64,000 bases of DNA from Saccharibacillus soli. GTDB lineage: Bacteria > Bacillota > Bacilli > Paenibacillales > Paenibacillaceae. Made by a program: the position numbers and the translations under genes. Below are positions 21,152-31,539 of the stretch, one piece after another. The notes beneath the pieces were generated by a model. The model was not told the origin of the DNA. It worked only from the letters and a program-made list of their open reading frames with translations, and searched no databases. Within the stretch, counting starts at the first letter, position 1. Each line of letters opens with the position of its first letter. The DNA lies in NCBI GenBank assembly GCA_002189105.1, contig NIOB01000002.1:124001-188000 (forward strand). Reading direction: 5' to 3'.

Positions 21152-22189
21152 ATGACTCGATTTGAATGTGACTACACGCAAGGTGCCCATCCGCGCATTA
21201 TGCAGCGTCTGTTGGAGACAAATATGGAGCAGACAAGCGGATATGGTAACGATGAATACTGCGAACGGGCGCGGGATCACATTCGCAAAGCTTGTGAAGC
21301 ACCGGATGCCGCCGTTCATTTTCTGGTAGGCGGTACACAGACGAATACCACGATCATTGCGGCTCTGCTGCGTCCTCATCAAGGGGTTCTGTCCGCAGAG
21401 ACGGGACATATTGCCGGGCATGAGACGGGGGCCATCGAAGCAACCGGCCACAAGGTGCTGACTCTGCCAAGCGAAGACGGCAAGATTACAGCTGCCCAGG
21501 TACGCCGCGCGTATGACGAACATTGGAACGATGCCACACATGAACATATGGCGCAGCCGGGTATGGTCTACGTGTCCCAATCCACCGAAAATGGCACAGT
21601 GTACAGCCTTGCTGAACTGACCGCATTAAGCGAAGTCTGCCGGGAGCTGTCGCTGCCGCTGTTCGTTGACGGTGCGCGTCTGGGTTATGCGCTGGCGGCG
21701 GAAGGCAATGACGTGACGCTGGCGGATCTGGCCAGATTGACCGACGTGTTCTACATTGGCGGAACCAAAGTGGGGGCGCTGATGGGCGAAGCAGTGGTGA
21801 TCGTTAACGAGGCGCTGAAGCGTGACTTCCGTTATCTAATTAAGCAGCGCGGCGGACTGTTGGCGAAGGGACGACTGTTGGGGGTACAATTTGAGACGCT
21901 GTTTGAGGATGGTCTGTACATGGACATCTCCCGGCGGGCCGTCTCGCTGGCGATTCAACTGCGGGATGCTGTGAAGGAGATGGGATTTGGGTTCCTGCAT
22001 GACTCTCCCACGAATCAGCAGTTTCCGATTCTGCCCAATGAGCTGCTGAACACTCTGGCGCAGAAGCATACGTTTTCCACCTGGACGACCACAGATGAGC
22101 AGCATACTGCGGTTCGGTTCTGCACAAGCTGGGGAACAACGCAGGAAGAGATGGATGAGCTGATCGCCGATCTTCGCGCCGCGCAATAA
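21152..22189 (+). CDS. Low-specificity L-threonine aldolase
   Basis: PLP enzyme that splits L-threonine (or allo-threonine) into glycine and acetaldehyde. It has 345 aa. The PLP lysine is K206 in FYIGGTKVGAL, VDGARLGYAL provides the pyridine-N aspartate, and HFLVGGTQTNTT the phosphate-binding loop. This is the beta-eliminating-lyase-like branch common in Firmicutes. GAGAGATGACTC precedes the ATG. The GntR gene begins 60 nt downstream but has its own ribosome site. Confidence 0.88.
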   Translation: MTRFECDYTQGAHPRIMQRLLETNMEQTSGYGNDEYCERARDHIRKACEAPDAAVHFLVGGTQTNTTIIAALLRPHQGVLSAETGHIAGHETGAIEATGHKVLTLPSEDGKITAAQVRRAYDEHWNDATHEHMAQPGMVYVSQSTENGTVYSLAELTALSEVCRELSLPLFVDGARLGYALAAEGNDVTLADLARLTDVFYIGGTKVGALMGEAVVIVNEALKRDFRYLIKQRGGLLAKGRLLGVQFETLFEDGLYMDISRRAVSLAIQLRDAVKEMGFGFLHDSPTNQQFPILPNELLNTLAQKHTFSTWTTTDEQHTAVRFCTSWGTTQEEMDELIADLRAAQ

Positions 22190-22249
22190 AAGGGGCTGTG
22201 GTATAGTAGAAGGACTATCTCATACCTTTTGTAATCGAAGGAGAACGGC

Positions 22250-22972
22250 ATGACAGAACTAGTCTACAAGCAGATCGTGGACGACCTGAAGCGCAAGATT
22301 CTGGATGGTCGTTATGCGGACATGCGCCTGCCCGATGAGCGCAGCCTCAGCGAATTGTACGCCGTGAGCAGAAGCTCGGTGAAGCGTGCGTTAACCAAGA
22401 TGGAGAGCGAAGGCATCATTTTCAAAAAGCGGGGTTCCGGTACCTTCATCAATCCGCTGTATCTCAAAAATGAGTCTGTCTTCAACTACGAAGGCTCCAA
22501 TCTGGGCGTAACGGATAATTTTCACATGCACGGCAAGAAGCCTGGTGTTAAGGTGCTCAGCTTCGAGGTCGTCCCGCCAACGGAGGAACTTCAGCGGGAT
22601 CTGTTTCTGGAACGACATGATTTCGTGTACAAGATTGTCCGGCTGCGGCTGTTCGACGAGGAGCCTTTTATGATCGAGACGGGGTACATTCCGATCAAGA
22701 TCGTGCAGAACCTGAACGAGAGTATCATCGAAGGTTCCATCTTCAATTATCTTCAGGATGCCCATAACATGGCGGTTACCAAGTCGTTTCTGTCGATCTT
22801 TGCGGAGCCGTCCAACCCGGAAGATCGGGAGCTGCTCAAGCTGACGGAGCATGAACCGGTCGGCATCATGGAAGGGATCTTCTTCCTCGATAACGGTACT
22901 CCGTTTGAATTCTCACATATGCGTCTGCATTACAAATACCTCAAATTTAATACCTTTGTTTCCGTGCAATAG
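22250..22972 (+). CDS. GntR-family regulator of the HutC/UTRA type
   Basis: A 240-aa transcription factor. Residues 1-72 are the winged helix (RLPDERSLSELYAVSRSSVKRALTKMESEGII). Residues about 90-236 are the UTRA effector domain, with ERHDFVYKIVRLRLFDEEPFMIETGYIP as its core. A terminator follows, then the phosphoketolase pair, so those genes are the likely targets and a sugar phosphate the likely ligand (inference from position). Confidence 0.87.
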   Translation: MTELVYKQIVDDLKRKILDGRYADMRLPDERSLSELYAVSRSSVKRALTKMESEGIIFKKRGSGTFINPLYLKNESVFNYEGSNLGVTDNFHMHGKKPGVKVLSFEVVPPTEELQRDLFLERHDFVYKIVRLRLFDEEPFMIETGYIPIKIVQNLNESIIEGSIFNYLQDAHNMAVTKSFLSIFAEPSNPEDRELLKLTEHEPVGIMEGIFFLDNGTPFEFSHMRLHYKYLKFNTFVSVQ

Positions 22973-23016
22973 GCAGCCAGGTGTACGATTCGAGGAACAT
23001 AAGCCAAATGATAAAG

Positions 23017-23046
23017 CAGGTTGGAACCTCCAACCTGTTTTTTGTT
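23017..23046 (+). terminator. Terminator after the GntR gene
   Basis: CAGGTTGGA / TCCAACCTG with a 3-nt loop, followed by TTTTTTG. Confidence 0.88.
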
Positions 23047-23158
23047 TTTCCATTACTTAAAAGTTAAGCCGTTCATCGATTGTTCACCCTTTTCATAAAT
23101 TGGACCGGTTCAATTCTGAAAGAGGTTGAATTAATCAAGTAAAGGAGTATCATCAATT

Positions 23159-23176
23159 GTGAAAAAAGTAACGTAG
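23159..23176 (+). other. Possible five-codon leader ORF before the first phosphoketolase
   Basis: AAAGGAG at 23141-23147 is followed 11 nt later by GTG AAA AAA GTA ACG TAG, a potential MKKVT peptide. The phosphoketolase start 31 nt downstream has no comparable ribosome site. The leader could couple or gate translation, or the GTG may be chance. Confidence 0.4.
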
Positions 23177-23206
23177 TTGAACGTATAACTTAACCCAATA
23201 CAGAGA

Positions 23207-25612
23207 ATGGACGTGGAGAGAATGGGAGTACCTACACTGGAGATCGATTATTCGTCGAAGACTTACCTGAATAAACTCGATGCCTACTGGCGCGCAACCA
23301 ACTATATTTCCGTAGGACAGCTGTATCTAAAAGACAATCCGCTGCTCAAAAGACCGCTGCAAGCCGATGATGTGAAGATTAAGCCAATCGGTCACTGGGG
23401 CACGATTCCGGGTCAGAACTTCATCTACGCTCACCTGAACCGGGTCATCGTAAAATACGATCTGGACATGTTCTATATCGAAGGTCCAGGCCACGGCGGT
23501 CAGGTCATGGTCTCGAACTCCTATCTGGATGGAAGCTACACCGAGATCTATCCGGACATCACCCAGGACGAATCCGGCATGAAAAAGCTGTTTAAGCAGT
23601 TCTCCTTCCCTGGCGGCGTTGCTTCCCATGCTGCACCGGAAACCCCAGGGTCCATTCATGAAGGCGGCGAACTGGGTTACTCCCTCTCCCACGGTGCAGG
23701 TGCCGTGCTCGACCATCCGAATCTGATTGCCGCTGTTGTGGTGGGTGACGGCGAAGCGGAGACTGGCCCGCTGGCGGCTTCGTGGTTCGCCAACCGCTTC
23801 CTGAACCCGATTACCGACGGCGCCGTGCTGCCGATTCTGCACCTGAATGGCTTTAAGATCAGCAACCCGACGATTCTGTCCCGTCAGAGCAACGAGGAAT
23901 TGACTTCGTACTTCCGTGGTATGGGCTGGGAACCCTTCTTCGTTGAAGGAACAGATCCCGAGAAGATGCACCCACTGATGGCGGAAAAACTCGATGCGAT
24001 CATTGAACGCATCTCGTCCATCCAGCGCAGTGCCCGCGAGAATAACGAAGCCTATCGTCCAATGTGGCCGATGCTGATCTTCCGTACACCCAAGGGCTGG
24101 ACAGGCCCGGCTGCATGGGACGGTGTACCGAACGAAGGCTCGTTCCGCGCCCACCAGGTGCCGATTCCGGTCGATCAGAAGCATATGGAACATGCACCTG
24201 CGCTGCTGAACTGGCTGAACAGCTACCGCCCGGAAGAATGTTTTGAAGAAGATGGACGCCTCAAGACTGAATTAGCCGAGATTCTGCCCAAAGGCGACCG
24301 GCGCATGGGCATGAATCCCGTAACCAATGCCGGGCATCTCATCAAAGACCTCAAGCTGCCTGATTTCCGCCAATATGCGCTGGATAACACCAACCCAGGT
24401 GAAGTCATCGCCCAGGATATGTCGGTACTCGGCCAATACGTCCGCGACGTGATGCTGCTGAACGAAAATAACCGCAATTTCCGCATCTTCGGCCCGGATG
24501 AAACGATGTCCAATCGCCTTGCCCCCGTCTTTGAAGTCACCAAACGTCAATGGCTGGATGACATTCATGAACCGCAGGATGAGTTCCTGGCTTCGTATGG
24601 TCGGGTCATCGACTCGCAGCTGTCCGAACACCAAGCGGAAGGGATGCTGGAAGGGTATGTGCTAACCGGGCGTCACGGCTTCTTCGCCAGCTATGAAGCG
24701 TTCCTGCGCGTAGTCGATTCCATGCTGACCCAGCATTTCAAATGGCTGCGTAAGGCAACCGATCAAGGCTGGAGAGCGGATATTCCTTCCTTGAACGTCG
24801 TAGCCACTTCGACCGTATTCCAGCAGGACCATAACGGCTACACCCACCAAGATCCAGGTCTGCTGGGTCATCTGGCGGATAAGAAACCGGAATTCATCCG
24901 TGAATATCTGCCCGCCGATGCCAATACGCTGCTGGCTGTGTTCAACACGGTATTGAATGATCGTCAGAAGATCAACCTGATCGTCTCGTCCAAGCATCCG
25001 CGCCCGCAGTGGTTCAGCGCTGACGAAGCGTACGAACTGGTGGATAAAGGCCTGAAGATCATCGACTGGGCAAGTACAGCGCAAGCCGGAGAAGAACCCG
25101 ATCTGGTGATCGCTTCATCCGGCACGGAACCGACGATGGAAGCCCTGGCTGCTATCTCGATCCTGCATGAACAGATGCCGGAACTGAAGATCCGCTACAT
25201 TAACGTGGTTGACCTGCTGAGACTGCGCAGCCAGAAGCTCGATCCGCGCGGATTGTCCGATGAAGAGTTCGATGAATTCTTCACGAAGGACAAACCGGTG
25301 GTCTTCGCCTTCCACGGCTACGAAGGCCTGGTCAAAGACCTGTTCTTCGATCGCCATAATCACAATCTGCGTGTACACGGTTATCGTGAGAACGGAGATA
25401 TTACCACTCCGTTTGACATGCGTGTACTGAATCAGATGGATCGCTTCGACCTGGCGAAGTCCGCCGCACTGAGCCTGCCGGGCGCCGAGCAGCATGCTGC
25501 GTTCGCAGCGGAGATGGACGCTGTGATCGCCAAGCACCACCGCTTTATCCGTGAGGAAGGTATCGACCTGCCGGAAGTGGAGAGCTGGAAGTGGACGGGG
25601 TTAAAGAAATAA
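23207..25612 (+). CDS. xfp: Xylulose-5-phosphate/fructose-6-phosphate phosphoketolase, copy 1
   Basis: TPP enzyme that cleaves xylulose 5-phosphate (and often fructose 6-phosphate) with phosphate to acetyl phosphate and glyceraldehyde 3-phosphate. Up to 801 aa, the family length. Visible motifs are [20 protein letters not shown], the TPP motif [27 protein letters not shown] and SKHPRPQW. The start is uncertain: ATG 23207 lacks a ribosome site, and ATG 23222 has GGAG only 3 nt away. It is cytosolic. It is preceded by the GntR regulator and followed by a terminator and a close paralogue. Confidence 0.92.
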   Translation: MDVERMGVPTLEIDYSSKTYLNKLDAYWRATNYISVGQLYLKDNPLLKRPLQADDVKIKPIGHWGTIPGQNFIYAHLNRVIVKYDLDMFYIEGPGHGGQVMVSNSYLDGSYTEIYPDITQDESGMKKLFKQFSFPGGVASHAAPETPGSIHEGGELGYSLSHGAGAVLDHPNLIAAVVVGDGEAETGPLAASWFANRFLNPITDGAVLPILHLNGFKISNPTILSRQSNEELTSYFRGMGWEPFFVEGTDPEKMHPLMAEKLDAIIERISSIQRSARENNEAYRPMWPMLIFRTPKGWTGPAAWDGVPNEGSFRAHQVPIPVDQKHMEHAPALLNWLNSYRPEECFEEDGRLKTELAEILPKGDRRMGMNPVTNAGHLIKDLKLPDFRQYALDNTNPGEVIAQDMSVLGQYVRDVMLLNENNRNFRIFGPDETMSNRLAPVFEVTKRQWLDDIHEPQDEFLASYGRVIDSQLSEHQAEGMLEGYVLTGRHGFFASYEAFLRVVDSMLTQHFKWLRKATDQGWRADIPSLNVVATSTVFQQDHNGYTHQDPGLLGHLADKKPEFIREYLPADANTLLAVFNTVLNDRQKINLIVSSKHPRPQWFSADEAYELVDKGLKIIDWASTAQAGEEPDLVIASSGTEPTMEALAAISILHEQMPELKIRYINVVDLLRLRSQKLDPRGLSDEEFDEFFTKDKPVVFAFHGYEGLVKDLFFDRHNHNLRVHGYRENGDITTPFDMRVLNQMDRFDLAKSAALSLPGAEQHAAFAAEMDAVIAKHHRFIREEGIDLPEVESWKWTGLKK

Positions 25613-25654
25613 GGATCGTTTCTGGCTTGCCGGATGGGATCAAAGGATAAAAAC

Positions 25655-25693
25655 AAAAGCTCGGAACCGGCATCTGCCGGATTCCGGGCTTTT
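25655..25693 (+). terminator. Terminator between the two phosphoketolase genes
   Basis: AAAAGCTCGGAACCGGC pairs with GCCGGATTCCGGGCTTTT around TATCT-like loop bases, with two mismatches. The two paralogues are therefore probably separate transcripts. Confidence 0.85.
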
Positions 25694-25863
25694 GCTGCGT
25701 ATTGGATGCTGCGGCCCCCGGAGCGGATCGTCGGTTCAAGAACTCGCTAAGTGGCGGGAGGGTTGGGTAAAAACCCCTGTAAGGAAACCCCCATACAAAA
25801 AAGGCGTTTCGACGATCCTGGCTCGGTGATCGGATCTATTCGTCAAGGAGGAGTGAGAGAATC

Positions 25864-28278
25864 ATGAACCTGCACACTGCGCGTCAACGCCAAGAACGAG
25901 ATTACTCGTCCCCTGATTATCTGAACAAGCTTGATGCTTATTGGCGAGCTGCTAATTATCTGTCGGTCGGACAGATCTATCTCAAGAATAACCCGCTGCT
26001 GAGGAGGCCCCTGGAGGAAGGGGACATCAAGTATCATCCGATTGGCCACTGGGGAACGGTGCCCGGACAGAACTTCATCTACGCGCACCTCAACCGGGTC
26101 ATCAACAAATACGAACTGAACATGTTCTATATCGAAGGCCCCGGACACGGCGGACAGGTGATGGTCTCGAACGCCTATCTGGACGGCAGTTATACGGAGA
26201 TTTATCCGCAGATCACGCAGGACGAAGCCGGGATGCAGAAGTTGTTCAAGCAGTTTTCGTTTCCTGGAGGCGTGGCTTCGCATGCCGCGCCGGAAACGCC
26301 TGGTTCGATCCATGAAGGCGGAGAACTTGGCTATTCGCTGTCACATGGCGTCGGCACGATTCTCGATAACCCGGACTTGATCGCAGCAGTCGTGATCGGA
26401 GACGGTGAAGCAGAGACCGGGCCGCTCGCGGCTTCATGGTTCTCCAATCGCTTTATCAATCCCATTCACGATGGGGCGGTACTGCCAATTGTGCATATCA
26501 ACGGATTCAAGATCAGCAATCCGACGGTGTTTGGACGTCAGACTGACGAGGAGTTGGAGCAGTATTTCTGTGGACTCGGCTGGGAGCCTCTGTTTGTTGA
26601 GGGCGACGACGCGGCGATCCTGCATCCGAAGATGGCGGGAACGCTGGATACGGCGATCGAGCGGATTCGGAACATTCAGCGGTACGCCCGTGAAGAACAA
26701 GATCCGTCACGTCCGGTCTGGCCGGTCATCCTGCTGCGTACGCCCAAGGGCTGGACGGGGCCGGAGGAATGGGACGGCAAGACGATCGAAGGTTCATTTC
26801 GAGCCCACCAGGTGCCGATTCCGGCGGACCGCGAGCATATGTCGTATACGCCCGCGGTGGTCGAATGGATGAACAGCTATCGCCCGCAGGAGCTTTTTGA
26901 CGAACAAGGTGCACTGAGCACAGAGATTGCGGAGATTCTTCCAAAAGGTGACCGTCGCATGGCTATGAACCCTGTCACAAATGGTGGCCATTTGATTCAT
27001 GATCTCGAACTTCCCAATCTATCCGATTACGCCGTCAAGATCGACAAGCCTGGTGCACAGGACAATCAGGACATGCACGTACTCGGTGAATACGTCCGTG
27101 ATGTGATGAAGCTCAACGAAAAGAGCCGCAACTTCCGCATTTTCGGACCGGATGAGACAATGTCGAACAAGCTCTCGCCGGTGTTCGAGGTGACGAAGCG
27201 GCAGTGGGTGGCGAAGATCGACGAAGTTAACGATGAGTACATGGCACATGAAGGCCGAGTGATCGACTCCCAACTGTCCGAGCATCAGGCGGAGGGCATG
27301 CTGGAAGGATATGTGCTGAGCGGACGTCACGGCTTTTTCGCCAGTTACGAGGCGTTTCTGCGCGTGGTCGATTCGATGATTACCCAGCATTTCAAATGGA
27401 TGCGCAAAGCGTCTGATCTGGACTGGCGTGCGGATATTCCAGCGCTCAATCTAATCAGTGCTTCGACGGTATTCCAACAGGATCATAACGGCTACACGCA
27501 CCAGGACCCCGGTATTCTGACCCATCTGGCCGACAAGAAGCCGGAACTGGTCCGCGAATATCTGCCCGCCGATGCCAATACGCTGTTGGCTGTGTTCAGC
27601 CAGATCATGAATGACCGTCAGCGGATCAATCTGGTGATCTCTTCCAAACACCCGCGCCCGCAGTGGTTTGGAATGGAAGAAGCGCAGGAACTGGTGGAAA
27701 AAGGACTTAAAATCATCAACTGGGCCAGCACGGTGAATGAAGGTGAGGAGCCGGACATCGTGATCGCGGCTTCAGGAACGGAACCCACGGTAGAGGCGCT
27801 GGCGGCGATTCAGATTCTTCACAAACGTTTGCCGGAACTGAAGATTCGCTGCGTCAATGTCGTTGATCTGCTGCGTCTGCGTCATGCCAAGCGTGATCCA
27901 CGCGGGCTGACGGATGAAGAGTTTAATGCCTTTTTCACCATCGACAAGCCGATCATCTACGCTTTTCACGGTTATGAAGGGCTGCTGAAAGATCTCTTCT
28001 TCGACCACGTCAACCGCGACCTGCATGTGCATGGTTACCGGGAGAATGGCGACATTACCACCCCATTTGATATGCGTGTACTCAATCAGATGGATCGGTT
28101 TAGTCTGGTCAAGGAAGCGGTGACGAGCCTGCCGCATGCGGAACGTCATGCCGAGGTTGTGCGCGAGATGGACGAGATGCTGGAGAAGCACACGCGCTAT
28201 ATCCAAGAAGAAGGGCGCGATCTGCCGGAAGTGACAGAATGGCGCTGGGAAGGACTGGACCAGGAAATGGATCGTTGA
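25864..28278 (+). CDS. Phosphoketolase, copy 2
   Basis: An 804-aa close paralogue of the gene just upstream. It has the same motif order: [55 protein letters not shown]. Long identical blocks run through both proteins, while the extreme N-termini and the region around residues 225-260 differ most. AAGGAGGAG precedes the ATG at a long spacing. It carries its own terminator. Having two full copies side by side suggests duplication with different expression or different preference for xylulose 5-phosphate and fructose 6-phosphate. Confidence 0.92.
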   Translation: MNLHTARQRQERDYSSPDYLNKLDAYWRAANYLSVGQIYLKNNPLLRRPLEEGDIKYHPIGHWGTVPGQNFIYAHLNRVINKYELNMFYIEGPGHGGQVMVSNAYLDGSYTEIYPQITQDEAGMQKLFKQFSFPGGVASHAAPETPGSIHEGGELGYSLSHGVGTILDNPDLIAAVVIGDGEAETGPLAASWFSNRFINPIHDGAVLPIVHINGFKISNPTVFGRQTDEELEQYFCGLGWEPLFVEGDDAAILHPKMAGTLDTAIERIRNIQRYAREEQDPSRPVWPVILLRTPKGWTGPEEWDGKTIEGSFRAHQVPIPADREHMSYTPAVVEWMNSYRPQELFDEQGALSTEIAEILPKGDRRMAMNPVTNGGHLIHDLELPNLSDYAVKIDKPGAQDNQDMHVLGEYVRDVMKLNEKSRNFRIFGPDETMSNKLSPVFEVTKRQWVAKIDEVNDEYMAHEGRVIDSQLSEHQAEGMLEGYVLSGRHGFFASYEAFLRVVDSMITQHFKWMRKASDLDWRADIPALNLISASTVFQQDHNGYTHQDPGILTHLADKKPELVREYLPADANTLLAVFSQIMNDRQRINLVISSKHPRPQWFGMEEAQELVEKGLKIINWASTVNEGEEPDIVIAASGTEPTVEALAAIQILHKRLPELKIRCVNVVDLLRLRHAKRDPRGLTDEEFNAFFTIDKPIIYAFHGYEGLLKDLFFDHVNRDLHVHGYRENGDITTPFDMRVLNQMDRFSLVKEAVTSLPHAERHAEVVREMDEMLEKHTRYIQEEGRDLPEVTEWRWEGLDQEMDR

Positions 28279-28287
28279 GAAACAGGG

Positions 28288-28325
28288 GAGCAAAGGCCGC
28301 GTGTACAAGACGGTCTTTGCTCTTT
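28288..28325 (+). terminator. Terminator after phosphoketolase copy 2
   Basis: GAGCAAAGGCCG (28288-28299) pairs with CGGTCTTTGCTC (28311-28322), followed by TTTG. Confidence 0.75.
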
Positions 28326-28415
28326 GACGTCATGCGTCAAACCAATGGCAGCGACGACGCTTTTGTGCGATATTGAATGCGGAAAGCAGTCCTTGCGAAA
28401 AAAGGAGGAGCAGGA

Positions 28416-29057
28416 ATGGATACCGAAATCGGGATGACGTTGACGGCTTGGGTGCTTGGGGGATTTGTCCTGCTGTTCGTGATCGGAGGTATCTTGAAAG
28501 GCGCGGATTTTCTGTTAAAACGCCCATATGCAGCGGAAGAACGGTATAACGCTGTTCATGCAGGCGGATTGAATCCGATCAGCGGGCGAAGGAGAGTACA
28601 TCTGCTGCTGAATCGGGAAGCGCTAATCATCAAGCCGTGGTTCCAGCCCGCAATCGTGATTCCATTCTCGGACATCGAAGAGGCGGAATCATCGTGGGTC
28701 TACGCCTCGAGAAGAAGCACAACCGGAAGCGCACCGGCGCCATCTGATGAAGCATCTCCGGAACGTCTACAGGATCTGGAAGACATACGCAGCTTGACAC
28801 GTGCCCAGAGCCGCCCGCGTCAGCTGATGCTGCATTATGAGCGGGACGGAAAAAGGCGCATCGCTTGTTTCGATTTTCGGTATGGGGAAGAAGAGGATAC
28901 AGATCGAGAGCCTTTCTATCGCTGTCTGCAATCGCTGGATCGCCGTCTGCAGAACTTCCGGCTGGCGAATCGGGCGAACGCGTCCGTTAATATGGATCTG
29001 CGCAAGAACATCGAACAAAATGATGACGGCATCGCCAAAATGGAACCGTTGGACTGA
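28416..29057 (+). CDS. Membrane-anchored protein of unknown function
   Basis: A 213-aa protein. One N-terminal hydrophobic helix (about 8-28, AWVLGGFVLLFVIGGILKG) is followed by a soluble domain with beta-strand-like segments (RRVHLLLNREALIIKPWF, AIVIPFSDIEEAESSWVY) that resemble a PH-like fold seen in Bacillus membrane-associated proteins. The C-terminal third is rich in Arg and Asp. ATG 28416 is chosen for AAAGGAGGAG; the upstream in-frame ATG at 28377 has none. The family was not recognised. Confidence 0.6.
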   Translation: MDTEIGMTLTAWVLGGFVLLFVIGGILKGADFLLKRPYAAEERYNAVHAGGLNPISGRRRVHLLLNREALIIKPWFQPAIVIPFSDIEEAESSWVYASRRSTTGSAPAPSDEASPERLQDLEDIRSLTRAQSRPRQLMLHYERDGKRRIACFDFRYGEEEDTDREPFYRCLQSLDRRLQNFRLANRANASVNMDLRKNIEQNDDGIAKMEPLD

Positions 29058-29162
29058 AGAGAGTGAGCCGAGTGCCGAGCCGGGGAAAGCGATATATGGA
29101 AGGGCCAAAAGCCGGTAAGGCAGCTGATTTTTCCGAACGGCAAACTTTTTTAAAAAAATACT

Positions 29163-29190
29163 GGAACAATCATTCCGAAAAGAGTATACT
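29163..29190 (+). promoter_or_regulatory. tetR promoter with overlapping operator
   Basis: TGGAAC (29162-29167), 17-nt spacer and TATACT (29185-29190) form a promoter. The palindrome GGAACAATCATTCC (29163-29176) overlaps its -35 box. The same half-sites recur as a longer palindrome before the MFS gene, so autorepression is likely. Confidence 0.65.
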
Positions 29191-29225
29191 GATCTCAGCG
29201 ACGAACAAGGAGAGGAGAAAAGGAC

Positions 29226-29801
29226 ATGGCACGAACCAAGGAATTTGACCGCGCCCAGGTGCTGCACAAGGCAATGCTCGTCTTCTGGGAAAAAGGATAC
29301 GATGGCACAAGTATGGCTGACCTGCTTGAGGCGATGGGCATCAGTCGTTCGAGCATGTACGAGACGTTTACCGACAAGCACGCTCTGTATCTCGAAGCGG
29401 CGCAGCTCTACCGTCGGAACAGCCAGGAGAAACGGCGATTTCTGTTGGAGGCGGAATCCGCGAAGGAAGGCATCCGGCAGTATTTTGAACGTCATATCGA
29501 CGGTTCCTTTCGTGAGGACACCCCAATGGGCTGCCTGGTGACGAATACGATCGTCAATGTGGATTCGCCGGAAGACGAGATCAATGTGCTGATGCGTACC
29601 CACTTTGAAGAACTGGGTACAGCATTTCGTGAGCTGCTGAAACGAGGGCAGGAATCGGGTGAGATTGCGGCGGATCGCAATATTGAGGATCTGGCGTACA
29701 TGCTGCTGACGATCAATCATGGCATTAACGTTGCAGCAAAATTGAATAACGGGCGCGGGCGGGCTGAATCCATGATTCATACGGTGATCGGGATGCTGTA
29801 A
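29226..29801 (+). CDS. TetR-family regulator of the downstream MFS exporter
   Basis: A 191-aa repressor. The DNA-binding helix-turn-helix is at residues about 8-52 (MLVFWEKGYDGTSMADLLEAMGISRSSMYETFTDKHALY), followed by an all-helical ligand domain resembling the AcrR/YdeS-type C-terminal fold. The operator palindrome occurs both before this gene and between it and the MFS gene, so it probably represses both and responds to a toxic small molecule. AGGAGAGGAG precedes the ATG. Confidence 0.87.
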   Translation: MARTKEFDRAQVLHKAMLVFWEKGYDGTSMADLLEAMGISRSSMYETFTDKHALYLEAAQLYRRNSQEKRRFLLEAESAKEGIRQYFERHIDGSFREDTPMGCLVTNTIVNVDSPEDEINVLMRTHFEELGTAFRELLKRGQESGEIAADRNIEDLAYMLLTINHGINVAAKLNNGRGRAESMIHTVIGML

Positions 29802-29835
29802 AAGACAGGATGCCAAGAGCCCCTTTTTTTTGACC

Positions 29836-29859
29836 AATTCGGAACGATCATTCCGAATT
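29836..29859. promoter_or_regulatory. TetR operator in front of the MFS gene
   Basis: Perfect 9-bp arms AATTCGGAA (29836-29844) and TTCCGAATT (29851-29859) around CGATCA. The core matches the tetR promoter site GGAAC.ATCATTCC. A TTGACC box at 29830-29835 abuts it. Confidence 0.7.
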
Positions 29860-29920
29860 GGGTAGGAGAATAGCAAACCGGATACAACCCATACTTAATT
29901 TCTCACTATAAGGAGCGTGA

Positions 29921-31279
29921 ATGAAAATGAACAGCAGGGATAATCAACAGTCGGAGCGGAAGCACCTCCATGAAAAGGAACAGGCCGGAGAGAGACGGAG
30001 CGGTCAGGAATTGGCGAAAGCACGACGCAGCACCAAGGACAATCTGCAGGGCGAGATCCCCGGCTGGCTGCTGATCTTTCTGGCAGCGGCCTGCGGTATC
30101 ATCGTGGCGAATCTGTATTACGCGCAGCCGCTCGTTGAACCGATTCGCCAGGCGATTGGCCTGTCCGCCGGTTCGGCTGGACTGATCGTTACCCTCACCC
30201 AGATCGGCTATGCAGCGGGTCTGCTGCTGCTCGTCCCGCTGGGTGATATTCTGGAGAATCGCAAACTGGTCGGCGTACTGCTGTTGTTTACTGTGCTGGC
30301 GCTGGCTCTATCCGCCGCAGCCAACAGCGCTCCGCTGTTCCTGCTGGCTGCGCTCCTGATCGGACTGGGTTCGGTCGCTGCACAGATTCTCGTTCCTTAC
30401 GCTTCGCATCTGGCCTCCGAAGAATCACGCGGACAGGTCGTCGGCAACGTTATGAGCGGGCTGCTGCTGGGCATCATGCTCGCCCGTCCCATCTCCAGCC
30501 TGCTCGCCGGTTGGCTCGGCTGGCGTTCCATCTTCTATGTCTCCGCAGCGCTGATTCTGGCGCTGGCACTCGTCCTGCTGCGGGTACTGCCCAGACGTCA
30601 TCCCGAATCGGGGATGACCTACCCGCAGCTGCTGGTCTCCATGCGTCGTCTGCTGACATCGACGCCCATCCTGCGCCGCCGCGCGGTGTATCACGCGCTG
30701 CTGTTTGCCTCGTTCAGCCTGTTCTGGACGACAGCCCCGCTGCTGCTGGGCAGTCCGGCCTTCGGCTTCACGCAGACGGGCATCGCCGTCTTCGCCCTCG
30801 TCGGGGTGGCCGGCGCAGCGGCCGCTCCTATCGCCGGTCGCCTGGCCGACCGCGGACGGAGCTACGGCGCCACAGGCCTTGCGCTGGCGCTGGTGGCGGC
30901 ATCGGCGCTGCTGCCGATGTTCGTGCACACCGGCTCGGTTCTCGCCGTTGCCTTGATGGTGATCGCCGCGATCCTTCTGGATCTCGGCGTCTCCGCCAAC
31001 CTCGTACTCAGCCAGCGAGCCATCTTCTCGCTGGGGGCCGAAGCGCGCAGCCGCCTGAACGGGCTGTTCATGGCGATCTTCTTCGTCGGCGGAGCCGCCG
31101 GATCAGCCATCGGCGGCTGGGCTTATTCCGCCGGGGGCTGGCGCCTGGCGATGATGATCGGCGCAGCACTGCCGCTGCTGGCGCTGGTGTATTACGCGAC
31201 AGAAGGCCGCGCGGAGCGGCGGCTGGAGCGCACAAGCGAGGTGCGCATCAGTGAGATGCGCAGCAGGGCGAAGCGCTAA
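29921..31279 (+). CDS. MFS transporter, probable drug or toxic-compound exporter
   Basis: A 452-aa member of the DHA1-type major facilitator superfamily with 12 predicted helices. Motif A is seen as [18 protein letters not shown] between helices 2 and 3. An unusually long charged N-terminus of about 40 residues (many Lys, Glu, Gln) precedes helix 1. AAGGAG lies 5 nt before ATG 29921. Control by the upstream TetR repressor is implied by the shared operator. Confidence 0.86.
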   Translation: MKMNSRDNQQSERKHLHEKEQAGERRSGQELAKARRSTKDNLQGEIPGWLLIFLAAACGIIVANLYYAQPLVEPIRQAIGLSAGSAGLIVTLTQIGYAAGLLLLVPLGDILENRKLVGVLLLFTVLALALSAAANSAPLFLLAALLIGLGSVAAQILVPYASHLASEESRGQVVGNVMSGLLLGIMLARPISSLLAGWLGWRSIFYVSAALILALALVLLRVLPRRHPESGMTYPQLLVSMRRLLTSTPILRRRAVYHALLFASFSLFWTTAPLLLGSPAFGFTQTGIAVFALVGVAGAAAAPIAGRLADRGRSYGATGLALALVAASALLPMFVHTGSVLAVALMVIAAILLDLGVSANLVLSQRAIFSLGAEARSRLNGLFMAIFFVGGAAGSAIGGWAYSAGGWRLAMMIGAALPLLALVYYATEGRAERRLERTSEVRISEMRSRAKR

Positions 31280-31539
31280 GGGAGCAGGGCAGCATCATGG
31301 AAGGAGGTGCTGCGCCCTGGCGCGAAGTGCGGCGCAGCGCTTCATTAGATAGCGCCTGCACAGGGAAATGCCGGAATCCCAGCCCGGCGCGGCAGGAACT
31401 CTGGCACTCTATGTGCAGCGGCTTGTGTCTGGCAATCGCTGGAGTGCCAGCAGTCCTTCACCCCGCGCGAACGGGATCGCTTATCCGTCAGTGATCCGTT
31501 AGGGTTCTGCCCATTATTCATCGGCGCAGGCAGCTTTTT
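31280..31539. other. Intergenic region between convergent genes
   Basis: GC-rich, with a 9-bp inverted repeat CTGGCACTC (31401-31409) and GAGTGCCAG (31442-31450) without a T run. I see no supported gene. Termination of the MFS transcript is not obvious. Confidence 0.4.

Noticed and set aside
31401-31450. 9-bp inverted repeat as MFS terminator
   Set aside because: Loop of 32 nt and no T run; kept only as a note in the intergenic entry.
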